A stretch of DNA of 64,000 nucleotides, from NCBI RefSeq assembly GCF_000143415.4, contig NW_003314277.1:461644-525643 (forward strand), written 5' to 3'. The notes beneath the pieces are model-generated. The model was not told the origin of the DNA, searched no databases, and saw only the letters and a list, made by a program, of their open reading frames with translations. This stretch comes from Selaginella moellendorffii (Eukaryota; Streptophyta; Lycopodiopsida; Selaginellales; Selaginellaceae). Shown in pieces: positions 1 to 9,549 of this stretch; the stretch's first letter is position 1; every line of letters begins with the position of its first letter. Position numbers and translations under genes: made by a program.

Positions 1-209
1 CTCTAATGTTTCTGGATGGTGTTGAGGGAAGATAAATAAGCATCCATAAATACATCTTTAGTTTTATAGGGCATCCAAATGAATAACATAGAATAATTAA
101 TTTATAGAATGGAAAGATTCGTAAATTTAATATGGAAATAGAGGGAAGATAAATAAAGTGATTTGTGAAAGGTATATCTTTATAAAGTATTTATTTATAA
201 AATTATTTT
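1..209. other. AT-rich left flank
   Basis: AT-rich sequence outside the retrotransposon. I see no coding potential, RNA gene or clear repeat in it. Confidence 0.6.
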
Positions 210-214
210 AATAT

Positions 215-374
215 TGTAAATGCTTGGAATATGGAAAAGGAATACAGAAAATGTGCATATGAATTAACTCATATAAGAGCGAGTGGTCCGGATTGAAACC
301 AATCCAATAGCTACCAAAATCCCATTACACTAATATTAGTATACGGCATTGTAGCCATACATTTGGCACTCACA
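215..374 (-). repeat. 3' LTR of the gypsy element
   Basis: About 160 bp and closely similar to 7567-7742. It begins TGTAAATGC and ends CTCACA on the plus strand. The inner edge (375-389) is purine-rich on the minus strand (AAGATGAGGGAATGA), which fits a polypurine tract next to the 3' LTR. Confidence 0.88.
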
Positions 375-622
375 TCATTCCCTCATCTTGAAATAATAGA
401 AGACCATTAGGGTTCTTTTGTAGATGGGCCGGGATCTGGAGGAACATCAGGAGGAGCTATTGGCAGATCTGTAGGTGGTATTAACTACTTCTGATCCCTT
501 TGTATAAAGCATTTTAACTGTTGCATATGCACAAACTTTGGAGGATTGGTTTGCTAGACGTCATGCTAAACCTCATAAACTTGTGGTCCAACTTGCTACA
601 ATACCTGACACGGTCCTTTCCA

Positions 623-1671
623 CTAAGCAAGGAACCCTTTAAATAAACCACATACCATAAGATGGGGAAAACGGACTAACATCAAATCATTCACTTTGTA
701 CTCCGCAGGTGGATGATAATGGGAGTTGTAGTGCCGTTGTTGTCCCACTTGTACACGGCCTAAGTGTTCGGCAGACCTTGCTCGAACAAGTGGAAGAATG
801 CTTGTCAAATATTGATCCTATGACCTAGCATCGATAACTTGTGGCAATCGCAAAGGTAAACCCAGCTCCGTTGATAATATTAGATCATGACCATAAAAGA
901 GTTTATATGGTGAAACACCAACAGAACTCTACACCCCTGTGACATATGCATACCAAAGAGATAGCAAATAACCATCCCAATCTGAATGCTGAAAGTTCAC
1001 ATACTTCGCGATCATCCCTTTGAATGTCTGAACGAGCCATTTCACCAGACAATTTGATTGTGGATGATAAGCACTCATGAAAGTGTGGCGTATTCCCAAC
1101 CTAGACGTCAAAACATGAAATGCCTCAGCTATAAATGTAGGACCATTATCCAAAAGAATCCATTCTGGACAAAAATGCTGGAACACCATTCGATTAAAGA
1201 GGAAGTATCTAATAACAGTGCAGATGCACTAGCAAGAGCACTAACTTCCACCCAATGAGTCAAGTAGTCAAAAATAATAATAACATACTCATTGCCAACA
1301 GTCGATCGTGGAAAAGGTCCCATAAAATCAAATGCCACCAACTCAAACGGATGGGAAACTGCAATTGACTCCAACCGTTCTTCCACGGCATGAAGGGGAA
1401 TATTATAAGTTTGGCACCAAACGCAGCTATGCACATACTAGATAATATCACATTGCATCTCCAACTAATAAAAAGACCTGCGCAACTTCTCAGTTGCACG
1501 ACGATGTCCCATATACCCATCTAGAACAGGAGAATCATAGTAGACATAGAGAAACCGCAAAATAAACACAGAAGGCACCACCAGCCATAAATAATCATCA
1601 GGATCCATCCCCACAAAATAAAGAAGGCCATTTTCAAGGCGATATTGAGAATGTAAATGCCGGAAAGGCAA
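623..1671 (-). pseudogene. Integrase of the gypsy element
   Basis: Three overlapping frames together cover an integrase. The N-terminal zinc-binding region is near 1430-1671. The catalytic core is at 929-1434, with FELVAFDFMGPFPRS, WILLDNGPTF and AYHPQSNC holding the first two acidic positions. A C-terminal region at 623-808 contains HPPAEYKVNDLMLVRFP. No chromodomain is recognisable. The frame changes several times, so this is dead coding sequence. Confidence 0.88.
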
Positions 1672-1778
1672 GTCGTCAGTAAATGATGCAGAATTCTCAA
1701 ACCCATCGCGAAGCCTTCGAATCCACGGCTCAATCTTTTGAGCCTCACAAACCTCATCAAAAGAAGGTAAATCTTGTT

Positions 1779-2696
1779 CTACGCCTTGTGGACATTAAAC
1801 GTCAAGTACAATAACGCCGACGGCACAAAATCCTTGTTTAGAAAATCCATAGATGCTGGAACAATAGACTCATTAAAAACATGAGAAGAGAGTGGAGAAG
1901 GAAGAGGAGCTTGAGAAAGGGCATCAGCATCAGCCATAGAACTCCCTAGGCGATGAATAACATCAAAATCATATATTTGAAGCTTCAAAGCCCACCGAAT
2001 AATACAACCAACTAGGTTCTTCCGCTTTAATAATAAAGTAACGATAGCATGGTCACATTCAAGTAATGTCCAAGAACCATGTAGATATGCATGAAGTTTC
2101 TCGAAACCCTAAACTGTTACTAAACACTCATTCTCTATTGTGGAGTAGTTCATCTTTGCTGGTTGTAATGTACGGTTTATATATGTAATAGGATGGTGCT
2201 GACCAGGCACACTCGAGCTCTTTTGCATCAACACACCTCCAAAACTAATGATAGAAGCATCCACGCACAAAATAAAAGGTGGAGTGTAATTAGGATATGC
2301 CACAACCAGAGGAATTGTCAATAGCTCTTTGAAATCCATGAACGCCCACTCACAATTTGGAGACCAAATGAAAGATGATGTTGATGACTTCAACAACGTT
2401 TGTAACAGTGTAGTGCAATAAAAAAGATGATCCACAAAACAACCGAAATACTGCACCTTGCCCAGGAAGCACTGCACATCATTCACACACTTCAGAGTAG
2501 GGAACTTTAGAACAACCATAAATTTGTCAAGATCAACTTGCAAACCCTCACGAGAAATATGGTACCCAAGATAAGTCATGTCTTTGGACCCAAACACACA
2601 CTTCGACCGCTTCAGCTTTAAACCAACATCCCGTAGCTGATCTAACACTTTACAAATATCATGAATGTGCTCCTTGTAAGCGACTAATTTTTCCAT
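1779..2696 (-). pseudogene. pol: Reverse transcriptase C-terminal half and RNase H
   Basis: Continues the reverse transcriptase after the insertion. KLKRSKCVFGSKDMTYLGYHIS is the thumb-region signature. FILCVDASIISFGGVLMQ is the first RNase H block, with its catalytic aspartate visible. The later fragment DFDVIHRLGSSMADADALSQ at 1779-1988 is the usual end of Ty3 RNase H. The tail is in a different frame from the first part, so at least one frameshift lies between. Confidence 0.9.
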
Positions 2697-4504
2697 TCTA
2701 CTTTAGTCACTTAACCACACCTCCGACCACTTGGAGGAGTCTCATTCACAACCTCCATAAGTCCAACTCAGGACTTGGGGCTTGCTAGCCCCGAGAATGG
2801 CATCCATGCCACTCAACCTTAGCACTTGGTCCAAGTGCTCCACGTGTCCGATCCCATGATCGACACCCCAAGGTACCACTAACGTATCGGCCCGTTACGC
2901 TAAGGCCATGCCCAATTACCTTGGTCACACTGGTGGTCCAACACCACTTGCATTCCAATCCTGTCTCTCAAAGACTGGGTCATCCGTCCATGAGGGATCA
3001 TCCCAGATCCACTCCTTAACATCCTTAGGATGCCTACAGACATGGGGAATAGCCTTCCCCAATATCTCTGTTCCGGTCCCCACCAAGTCCCTTTTTTGTC
3101 CTTGGCTGTGTTCGCCAACACTGCCACTGGATCAAGGCCCACCGGCCCGACCACTAAGTCCCACTATCCTCGAGGACCTCCTCACTGTGTGACTGTGTCC
3201 TTGGTCACCCCACCAGAGGGCTACCCCTCTTCCTTTCCACAGTCTGGGACTTTGGGACACCATTTCGGAACACCGTGGCCTTACGCGAGCCACCTGGGTA
3301 CTCTCCCCACCTTTCGCCTTTAGGTGCTCTAGCCATGGGCTTAGAGCGAGGTTCCGTTGAGCCATGCCTGGTATCCAAGTAGGTAGTGCCACCCACACTT
3401 GGACTGGGAGCATCGGCCAGTCGATCTCCCGGGGGAACTAGAGCCGGCTCTTGAACACTTCACCAAGCTACCCCGCTTGTCGGTCCGTGTTCACTCTAGT
3501 TTTGGACTTCCCAGTGGGCAGCTCAACACCCAACACTGGGTCCGGCCTTCCTGGGCCAAACTGGCCTTTCCTGGCCAAACTGGCTCCACTGCAGTCCTCC
3601 CCCTACTATACTTTTGGAGCTCACCAAACCCCCCAGGGTCTGGGAGACGAACGCTTTGGGCTTTCACCCTCTCAGGCTTCGGACTCGGACTCGGACTCGG
3701 ACTCGGACTCGGACTCGGATTCGGACTCGGACTCGGTCTCAGTCCTGATCTCGGTCTCGGTCCCGGTCTCGGTCTTGGTCCCGGTCTCGACTTCGGACTC
3801 CATCTCGGGTCCATCTCGGACTCCACCTCGGACTCCATCTCGGGTCCTTCTCGGACTCCATCTCGGACTCCATCTCGGACTCCATCTCGGGTCCATCTCG
3901 GACTCCATCTCGGACTCCATCTCGGGTCCATCTCGAACTCCACCTCGGACTCCATCTCGTGTCCTTCTCGGACTCCATCTCGGACTCCATCTCGGACTCC
4001 ATCTCGGGTCCATCTCGGGTCCATCTCGGGTCCATCTCGGACTCCATCTCGGACTCCATCTCGGGTCCATCTCGGACTCCATCTCGGGTCCTTCTCGGAC
4101 TCCATCTCGGACTCCATCTCAGACTCCATCTCAGGTCCATCTCGGGTCCATCTCGGACTCCATCTCGGACTCCACTTCGGACTCCATATCGGACTCCATA
4201 TCGGACTCCATTTCGGGTCCATCTCGGACTCCATCTCGGGTCCGCCTCGGACTCCATCTCGGACACTTCCACGTGTCATGTGTTGGTCCTTTCGGGTCCG
4301 TTTTTGGAGCCTCGCTTATTGCTCGCTTCGTGCTCATTCCTCGAGCACTTCGTTAGGGGTTCCACTCCCGCTCTCGACCTTTCAAGGCGGAGCTTTTAGT
4401 CCAAACGTGTTACGCTCGTTTGGCTTTCGCTTCGGCCACTACCACGTGGCGCCCCTCCGGCTCCACTTTGGGGCCTAGGGATTTTGTGTCTCACACTCCT
4501 CCTA
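2697..4504. mobile_element. 1.8-kb insertion nested in the reverse transcriptase
   Basis: The insertion separates two halves of one reverse transcriptase and is flanked by CAT at 2694-2696 and 4505-4507 (a 3-bp duplication, or an imperfect 5-bp CATTC/CATCC). It is GC-rich, unlike its host. It holds a minisatellite at about 3676-4270. The near-end sequences (GGAGGAGTCTCATTCAC on the left; the reverse of GTGTCTCACACTCCTCC on the right) are loosely inverted. Long open frames across the minisatellite are a by-product of its repeats, and I see no transposase or other recognisable protein. It may be a solo LTR or a non-autonomous DNA element. Confidence 0.6.
3676..4270. repeat. GGACTC hexamer and 11/12-bp minisatellite
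   Basis: Begins with about ten GGACTC hexamers (3676-3735). After a GGTCTC-type stretch it becomes a long array of mixed 12-bp TCGGACTCCATC and 11-bp TCGGGTCCATC/TCGGGTCCTTC units to about 4270. Because 11-bp units shift the frame, several frames stay open for hundreds of codons without coding for a real protein. Confidence 0.9.
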
Positions 4505-4507
4505 CAT

Positions 4508-4923
4508 CCCATCTAAGTGAATCAAGACATCATTAATAAGTCAGTAGTCACCTCTGGCATATCGCAAAGAACCTCATCCATCATCCGCTAGAAAGTTATT
4601 AGAGCACTGTTCAAACTAAATGGCATCACCAAGAACTCGTACAAACCAAATGGTGTACAAAAAGCAGTCTTAGGAATATCTTCTTTGGTCATCGATACTT
4701 GCCAGTACTCAAAAGCAAGATCTAGCTTGGTGAACCAATGACTTCGCCCTAGATGATCCAAGAGATTAGCAATGTGAGAAAGAGTGTACACATCCGGGAT
4801 TTTCACTTCATTTAACAAATGATAGTTGATGTAGAAACGAATACTCCCATCAGGCTTCGTCACAAAATGAGGTTCACATGCCCAAGGACTCCACGACTTC
4901 CGAATAACACCGTTCTCCAACAT
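4508..4923 (-). pseudogene. pol: Reverse transcriptase, N-terminal half
   Basis: Classic Ty3 reverse-transcriptase motifs are visible: VIRKSWSPWA, KPDGSIRFYINY, TKLDLAFEYWQV and FGLYEFLVMPFSLNSA. A TAG stop follows at LITF, and a frameshift precedes a degenerate catalytic YxDD region (INDVLIHL in another frame). The coding sequence is then interrupted at 4507 by the 1.8-kb insertion and resumes at 2696. Confidence 0.9.
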
Positions 4924-5085
4924 CTCCTTAATGTTTGCACATCAAATCTTGATCTCTTTGGGTGATTGACGACAAACAGGAACCTTGATTGGACGTGCAT
5001 CCTCAGTTAGAATAGGGTGACGTGTGGCAATCTTGGCCTCAGATGATAGGTCAAATTCAAAGAGATTAGAATACTCCTTCATGAG

Positions 5086-5361
5086 CTAGTCAACCACTGC
5101 AACACAAAGATTGTCGGAGGGATTGGAAAAGGGAAGAGCAGAGCAAGATGGAAACATAGGAGGAAGGAGTGGGGGGACAAAAGTAATGGAAGCAGAGGTA
5201 GAAGTAAAGGGATGAAGAGGTACTGAAATGAGAGGAATGGATGAAATATAAGGTAAGATGAGACAAGGGGGAGAAGCCTCAAAGTCACATTTAGCATGAT
5301 TGCGCTGCAACCAATCCATACCAAGGATGAGGTCAAAAGCTTGACTCGGCACCACCCGCAA
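5086..5361 (-). pseudogene. Aspartic protease region of the gypsy element
   Basis: The peptide AFDLILGMDWLQRNHAKCD is the characteristic segment near the end of Ty3 retropepsins, followed by a proline/serine-rich linker toward the reverse transcriptase. The catalytic D[ST]G motif is not recognisable in the same frame. It lies between the gag block and the N-terminal half of the reverse transcriptase. Confidence 0.7.
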
Positions 5362-5445
5362 TGACTAACCCAAGCTCAAGATCGCCCATCATCTTGACTT
5401 GGCACCACCCGCAATGATTGCAACCCAAGCTCGAGATCGCCCACA
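5345..5445. repeat. Two tandem copies of about 55 bp
   Basis: GCACCACCCGCAATGA...AAGCTC(A/G)AGATCGCCCA is present twice in direct orientation beside the protease remnant. Confidence 0.8.
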
Positions 5446-5467
5446 CGCACAACAAAGTCTGCCTCAT

Positions 5468-6060
5468 TGTAAGCTCTTGAGTTTTGGACTTCCCGGGAGG
5501 TCCCCCAGCCTAGTACTATTCACACCCAAAGACATTTAACCCTAAATATCCCAAGACCCTTAACCAATTGGAAAAGGGGGTGCACTTTTGAGCCACAACT
5601 CTCTTGAAAGCCCTGCTCTCTTGACACTTTACCCCTTAGGTCGACCTTTAACCAATTGAAAAAGGGGGTGCACTCTTGAGCCGCAACTCTCCTGAAAGTC
5701 TTGCTCTTTTGACACCTTACCCCTTGGGTCAAGCCCAGGCAGGAGCAAATTGGACCTTCTAAATGTCAATAAACATGTGGTGTGATTTTCTTAGCCAACT
5801 AATAAAATCAGACCCGAGATCAACATGTGGTATGATTTTCTTAGCCAACTAACAAAATCAGACCCGAGATCAACATGTGGTGTGATTTTCTTAGCCAACT
5901 AACAAAATCAAACCCGAGATCTCTTTGATACCAAATGTAAGCTCTTGAGTTTTGGACTTCCCAGGAGGTCACCCAACTTAGTACTATTCAAACCCAAGGA
6001 CACTTAACCCCAAATATCCCAAGACCCTTAACCAATTGAAAAAAGGGGTGCACTCTTGTT
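5468..6060 (-). mobile_element. Small LTR-like (TRIM-like) insertion
   Basis: Two direct copies of a TGTAAGCTCTTGAGTTTTGG-starting sequence begin at 5468 and 5936 and match for roughly 125 bp. On the minus strand the right copy is followed at once by TTTGGTATCAAAGAGATC, which closely resembles the TGGTATCAGAGC primer-binding site used by many plant LTR elements. The interior holds three 51-53-bp tandem repeats (5771-5925). The left copy contains an extra 85-bp partial duplication. No coding sequence is present, as expected for a miniature element. It sits between gag and protease of the gypsy host. Confidence 0.55.
5771..5925. repeat. Three tandem repeats of about 52 bp
   Basis: The sequence ACATGTGGTGTGATTTTCTT...AAATCAGACCCGAGATC occurs three times in a row with few differences. 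Confidence 0.9.
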
Positions 6061-6725
6061 CATAAGCCCTTTCCCTCTATATTTAAACCTCATGAATCAT
6101 CTCTCGAGTCGTTCCCTTTGGTTGTTTACGTGTGCATGCATGTGTATGGCCATTGCCATAAAGAATAAAAACTGGCTCTGCCACACGATATAAGTGTAGA
6201 CGGCAACATGTGGTAACAAGTCGAGCAATAGAAAATAAGCTCAAACTTATAACTAACACGGAGAGAATAATAAGAGACCACTTGTTTTAAAAACGAGCTT
6301 GGGAAGTAAACACTATATGAACTGGTATTGAGTGAACCCCTTGATGATACTCCCGAAAAAAAGATGAAGGGGTCACTGACTTATTTGCGCAAGGTCCCTC
6401 CATTACTCGTGCGACTCCTCGTTTCCCGAATGCATCTCGGTGTCCAGACCTTCCACTGCAGCAGCACCAATAGGACATTGTTGACACCAAGGTCTCCACC
6501 CAAGAAATGGAGGTCGCCAATCCGGAAAACACCGACAATGCTAATAAGTGTGACCAACTTCATCACATGCCCAACAATAAACATTACAGCTATGACCACG
6601 TCCTTGCCTTTGTCCTTGGACTCAAGCAGCAGCAGCATCAATCTCCATTGGAATAGGACCATCACTCATAGGGAGTGGAGGAGAAGGATGTGTAGTGAGA
6701 AATGGAAGAGGCAACACTCATAATG

Positions 6726-7022
6726 TTATGTCAGGTGAAGAGTGTCGTCAAGGGTGGCTGGAGCAAGTGCATGCACAAGTCCAACAAGATCTTGACGAAG
6801 TGCTGGCCATAACATTCCTAGCTTGATCCGCTCTGACATATTTGGCTCTGCACGAAGCAAGAGGCTTTGGAAACGAACGCCAAATTGCATCACCAACTCA
6901 GATGGCCCTTGACGAAGCGGATGCAATTGCTGGAAGGCATCATCATAATCATTGGCATGTCCAAATGCGCATTTAAAGACGTCCAGAAGAACACTCCAAT
7001 CCTCACGAGTAGCTATGCTCAA
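6726..7022 (-). pseudogene. gag: gag capsid fragment of the gypsy element
   Basis: About 98 codons resemble the conserved retrotransposon gag core, with FQQLHPLRQGPSELVMQF and RFQSLLLRAEP as typical landmarks. Downstream on the same strand (about 6520-6590) lies a zinc knuckle of the form C-X2-C-X4-H-X4-C (CWACDEVGH followed by C), with a TAG stop inside the last spacer. The frame is broken on both sides. Confidence 0.75.
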
Positions 7023-7548
7023 ACCATTGTACCACTACAACACTGTCCTTTGGAGACACGTAAGACACTTATGCAAAACGTCGAGCATCATCCCAAGAAT
7101 GATATGTGGCAATCATTGTGAAGTGATCAAACTAATGGTACAGATCATCCCTAGGATTCCTACGAAAGAACTCCGGCCGAACATGAGGATTGGCACCAAG
7201 AGCAAAACGAATTGTACCACGTGCTGTGAATGCTACCATCAACTAAGTTTGGTTGTTCAATTGCAATTGCATAGCATCAAACAATTGCACCAACTGCTGC
7301 TCCAAAGTCAGAGGAGGAGATTGTTGCTCTGCTATGAAAATGAATGAAAAGGAAAAAACAAAAAAAAGGAAATGAGAAAGAACTGGAAAGAAAGGGAGAT
7401 TTAGACAATAGAAAAGCTAGATCTAAACCAAAATCTTGAGAGAGAAGAACAAAAGAAAGGGAATGGAAAAAATTAGATCAAAACAATGCAAAAACTAAAT
7501 CTAAACCAAAATCCCAAATCCAAACACTCCTTAGGGACAAGGAAATGT

Positions 7549-7566
7549 GCCCTTCATCTCCACCAA
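7549..7566 (-). other. Candidate primer-binding site
   Basis: Directly inside the 5' LTR on the minus strand the sequence reads TTGGTGGAGATGAAGGGC. The TGG start is right for pairing with a tRNA 3' CCA. It is not the usual initiator-Met site, and I cannot name the tRNA. Confidence 0.4.
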
Positions 7567-7742
7567 TGTAAGTGCTTAGAATATGGAAAGGGAATACAAA
7601 AAATGTGTATATAAATTAGCCCAAAAACCCTAGTTTATATATAAGAACGAATGGTCCAGATTAAAATCAATCCGATGGTTACCAAAATCCCACTATGCTA
7701 ATATTAGTATACGGCATTGTAGCTGTACACTTGGCCTTCACA
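7567..7742 (-). repeat. 5' LTR of the gypsy element
   Basis: About 176 bp. It matches 215-374 with scattered substitutions and roughly 20 bp extra (an AAAACCCTAG-containing stretch). The following AATAT/ATAT repeats the left flank. The difference between the LTRs suggests an old insertion. Confidence 0.88.
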
Positions 7743-7856
7743 ATATTATATTTTTAAGTTTTTTAATTGATTTTTTAAATAATTTTTTTTAATTGTAAGG
7801 TAGAAAGAATTTATTATAACCCTTTTTTAATAAAAATTTGCTATATAGTATTTTAA

Positions 7857-8100
7857 GTAAATAGTGCCACCCATATTTGGATTGAGGTATTGACTATTTG
7901 ATTTCATAAATGAGCTAGAGTGGACTTTTGAACATTTTACCCAGTAACCCCATTTGTCTATTCATGTTCATTTTAACTTTAAACTCTATGTTTATATCAT
8001 CATCCACCACATTTTATGGTCATACTAATTCCCCTAGATTCTTCCCCCTTTTATCCTGTATTTATAAAGGAGTCAGAAAACTAACTTATTGCCCTACTTA
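7857..8100 (+). repeat. C-to-T decayed copy of the nested insertion
   Basis: This AT-rich stretch aligns base by base with about 3380-3600 in the nested insertion (for example GTGCCACCCA-A-TTGGA-TG). Most differences are C to T or G to A. It is therefore an old, deaminated copy of the same family lying just outside the gypsy element. The 80-codon open frame here has no other support. Confidence 0.65.
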
Positions 8101-8790
8101 CTTAGTTTGTATATTTCATAGTGCAATAAAATTCAAGTGCACTATATTTGATCATCATTGGTCTTACTAAGAAAAGTATATTCTTAATCCTAAAATTAAA
8201 AAAACATCACTGGTGGTAGGAATTTGAGATCTCAAGATTACTATTCTATAATCTCTAATAGATTTTAGCCCATTTTTAGATTTTGAGGCTAAGAAGATAT
8301 TTCCACAAATCTAAATCTCTGTAATCAGTTTCAAATTACATATTTAGTTCTCTCTATTTTGATTTGATGACCAGTCTCCAACTGTTAATTGATATATTAG
8401 AGATACCAATAAAACTAACTACTGGGATAAACACTAGTTCAAATTGTGTTAAACAAAGTTTAACATAATTTCAATATACTAATAACTATAATATACAATT
8501 TCAATTTTAAAGGTAAAAATATACCTAATCATAACCCAGCACCTGGGCCTTTGTCAGAAAGCGAGATCAAGAGATCCGGTCCCAGAAATAGCAATGATGC
8601 CAAGGAGTGCCAGAACTCCAAGTCCACAAGGATAAGGATAAGTTTGTAGAGAGAAGAAATCCTAATCTTAACCAAAAGGATTCAATAAAGAGATTGAGTC
8701 TTTCAAGTCAAGTCACATTTAGAATTATGGTCTAGTCAGAAGTTAAATTCTAGAGTTTTATGATGCCATAAATATCAAGCTCTGTGTGAT
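8101..8790. other. AT-rich spacer without genes
   Basis: I see no convincing coding sequence, RNA gene or repeat here apart from the edges of neighbouring duplicated blocks. Confidence 0.5.
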
Positions 8791-9480
8791 TTCCAAGGTT
8801 AGATTTGAAGAAATAAGAGTTCAAATTGCGTGGTGAAGCACTTATCTAGTTCCAGTTTAGCGGTTTGCTTCTTCGCTTGCAGGTCCCTCCCATGAGAAAA
8901 AAACGAGGGACCAGGAGAAAGAGAGAAAGAACCTGTAATCTTTCCAGAGTCTTGGAGTATTAAAAACGTATCAATGTTCGCAACTGAAAACACAACAAGC
9001 AACTTCTCCTTGTTGGAAATATCTTCCACATTCTCCGCCAGCTCCACGCCCCACCGCATGGCAAGACCTTGCTCGTGATCCCACCCAGGTCGGCTTCACC
9101 ACGCATCACATAGAAACTATGAGCACCAAGAGCCGAGAGACCTTCTTCCAATGGTCACGGCCCAGGCAGTGCCTGCGTTGAAGTAGGCATTTAACTTTGT
9201 TCCAGAATCCTGAGAACAAAACTCTGCCCATCAGAAAAACAAACTTGGCATCATTTGCATCTGCATCAGTCCTCTGCGTCAAAGGAAAGACGCATCTTAT
9301 AGACTTGCTATTGCTTTGCAGCTATCGTGAATGCTACAATTGTGTGACGAAAGAAAAAAGGGACGAGCGTAGAAAGAGTCGCGTGATTTGCCTTCGGCAG
9401 CTGAACGTATTACCTCTAGCGAACCCCGGTTTCTCATGGGAAATCCATTGGGCGAAATGCAAGTTCGCTTGTGCATCGCA
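8790..9480 (-). pseudogene. Degenerate duplicated gene-like unit (first copy)
   Basis: A block that recurs at about 13283-14330 and 18030-18440. Shared peptides include RGEADLG(W)DH-QGLA and a lysine/leucine-rich FNKEKLLV-like part followed by LQDSGK-TG. Here it follows the broken TPR-SET copy A on the same strand. An associated part around 9200-9480 matches blocks at 14110-14330, 18030-18130 and 20480-20700. I cannot assign the family. The exon-like pieces are interrupted differently in each copy, so these look like remnants of one unrecognised gene. Confidence 0.45.
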
Positions 9481-9549
9481 AGTCGGCTCGGAAATCAAAG
9501 CCCACCATGGGAGCCTAGAAATCTCTTGTTTCTTTCGCGATATTTTCCT

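Larger units (their letters stand above)
215..7742 (-). mobile_element. Ty3/gypsy LTR retrotransposon, decayed
   Basis: A complete but dead LTR element read on the minus strand. Two related short LTRs (215-374 and 7567-7742) begin TG and end CA on the plus strand. They are flanked by AATAT at 210-214 and 7742-7746, overlapping the LTR end by one base (or ATAT at 211-214 and 7743-7746). Reading leftward from 7.5 kb, the domains are gag, zinc knuckle, aspartic protease, reverse transcriptase, RNase H and integrase. Reverse transcriptase before integrase is the Ty3/gypsy order. All domains carry stops or frameshifts, so it cannot move by itself. Two later insertions sit inside it (2697-4504 and about 5468-6060). 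Confidence 0.93.

Noticed and set aside
3676-4270. Possible CRISPR-like regular array
   Set aside because: Units are contiguous 11/12-bp tandem repeats without unique spacers, in a plant nuclear context.
3399-4478. 359-codon open frame across the minisatellite
   Set aside because: The frame is a product of short tandem repeats. Other frames on both strands are equally open and there is no recognisable domain.
7928-8170. 80-codon frame with hydrophobic start
   Set aside because: Lies in the decayed copy of the nested insertion. No signal beyond AT-rich chance.
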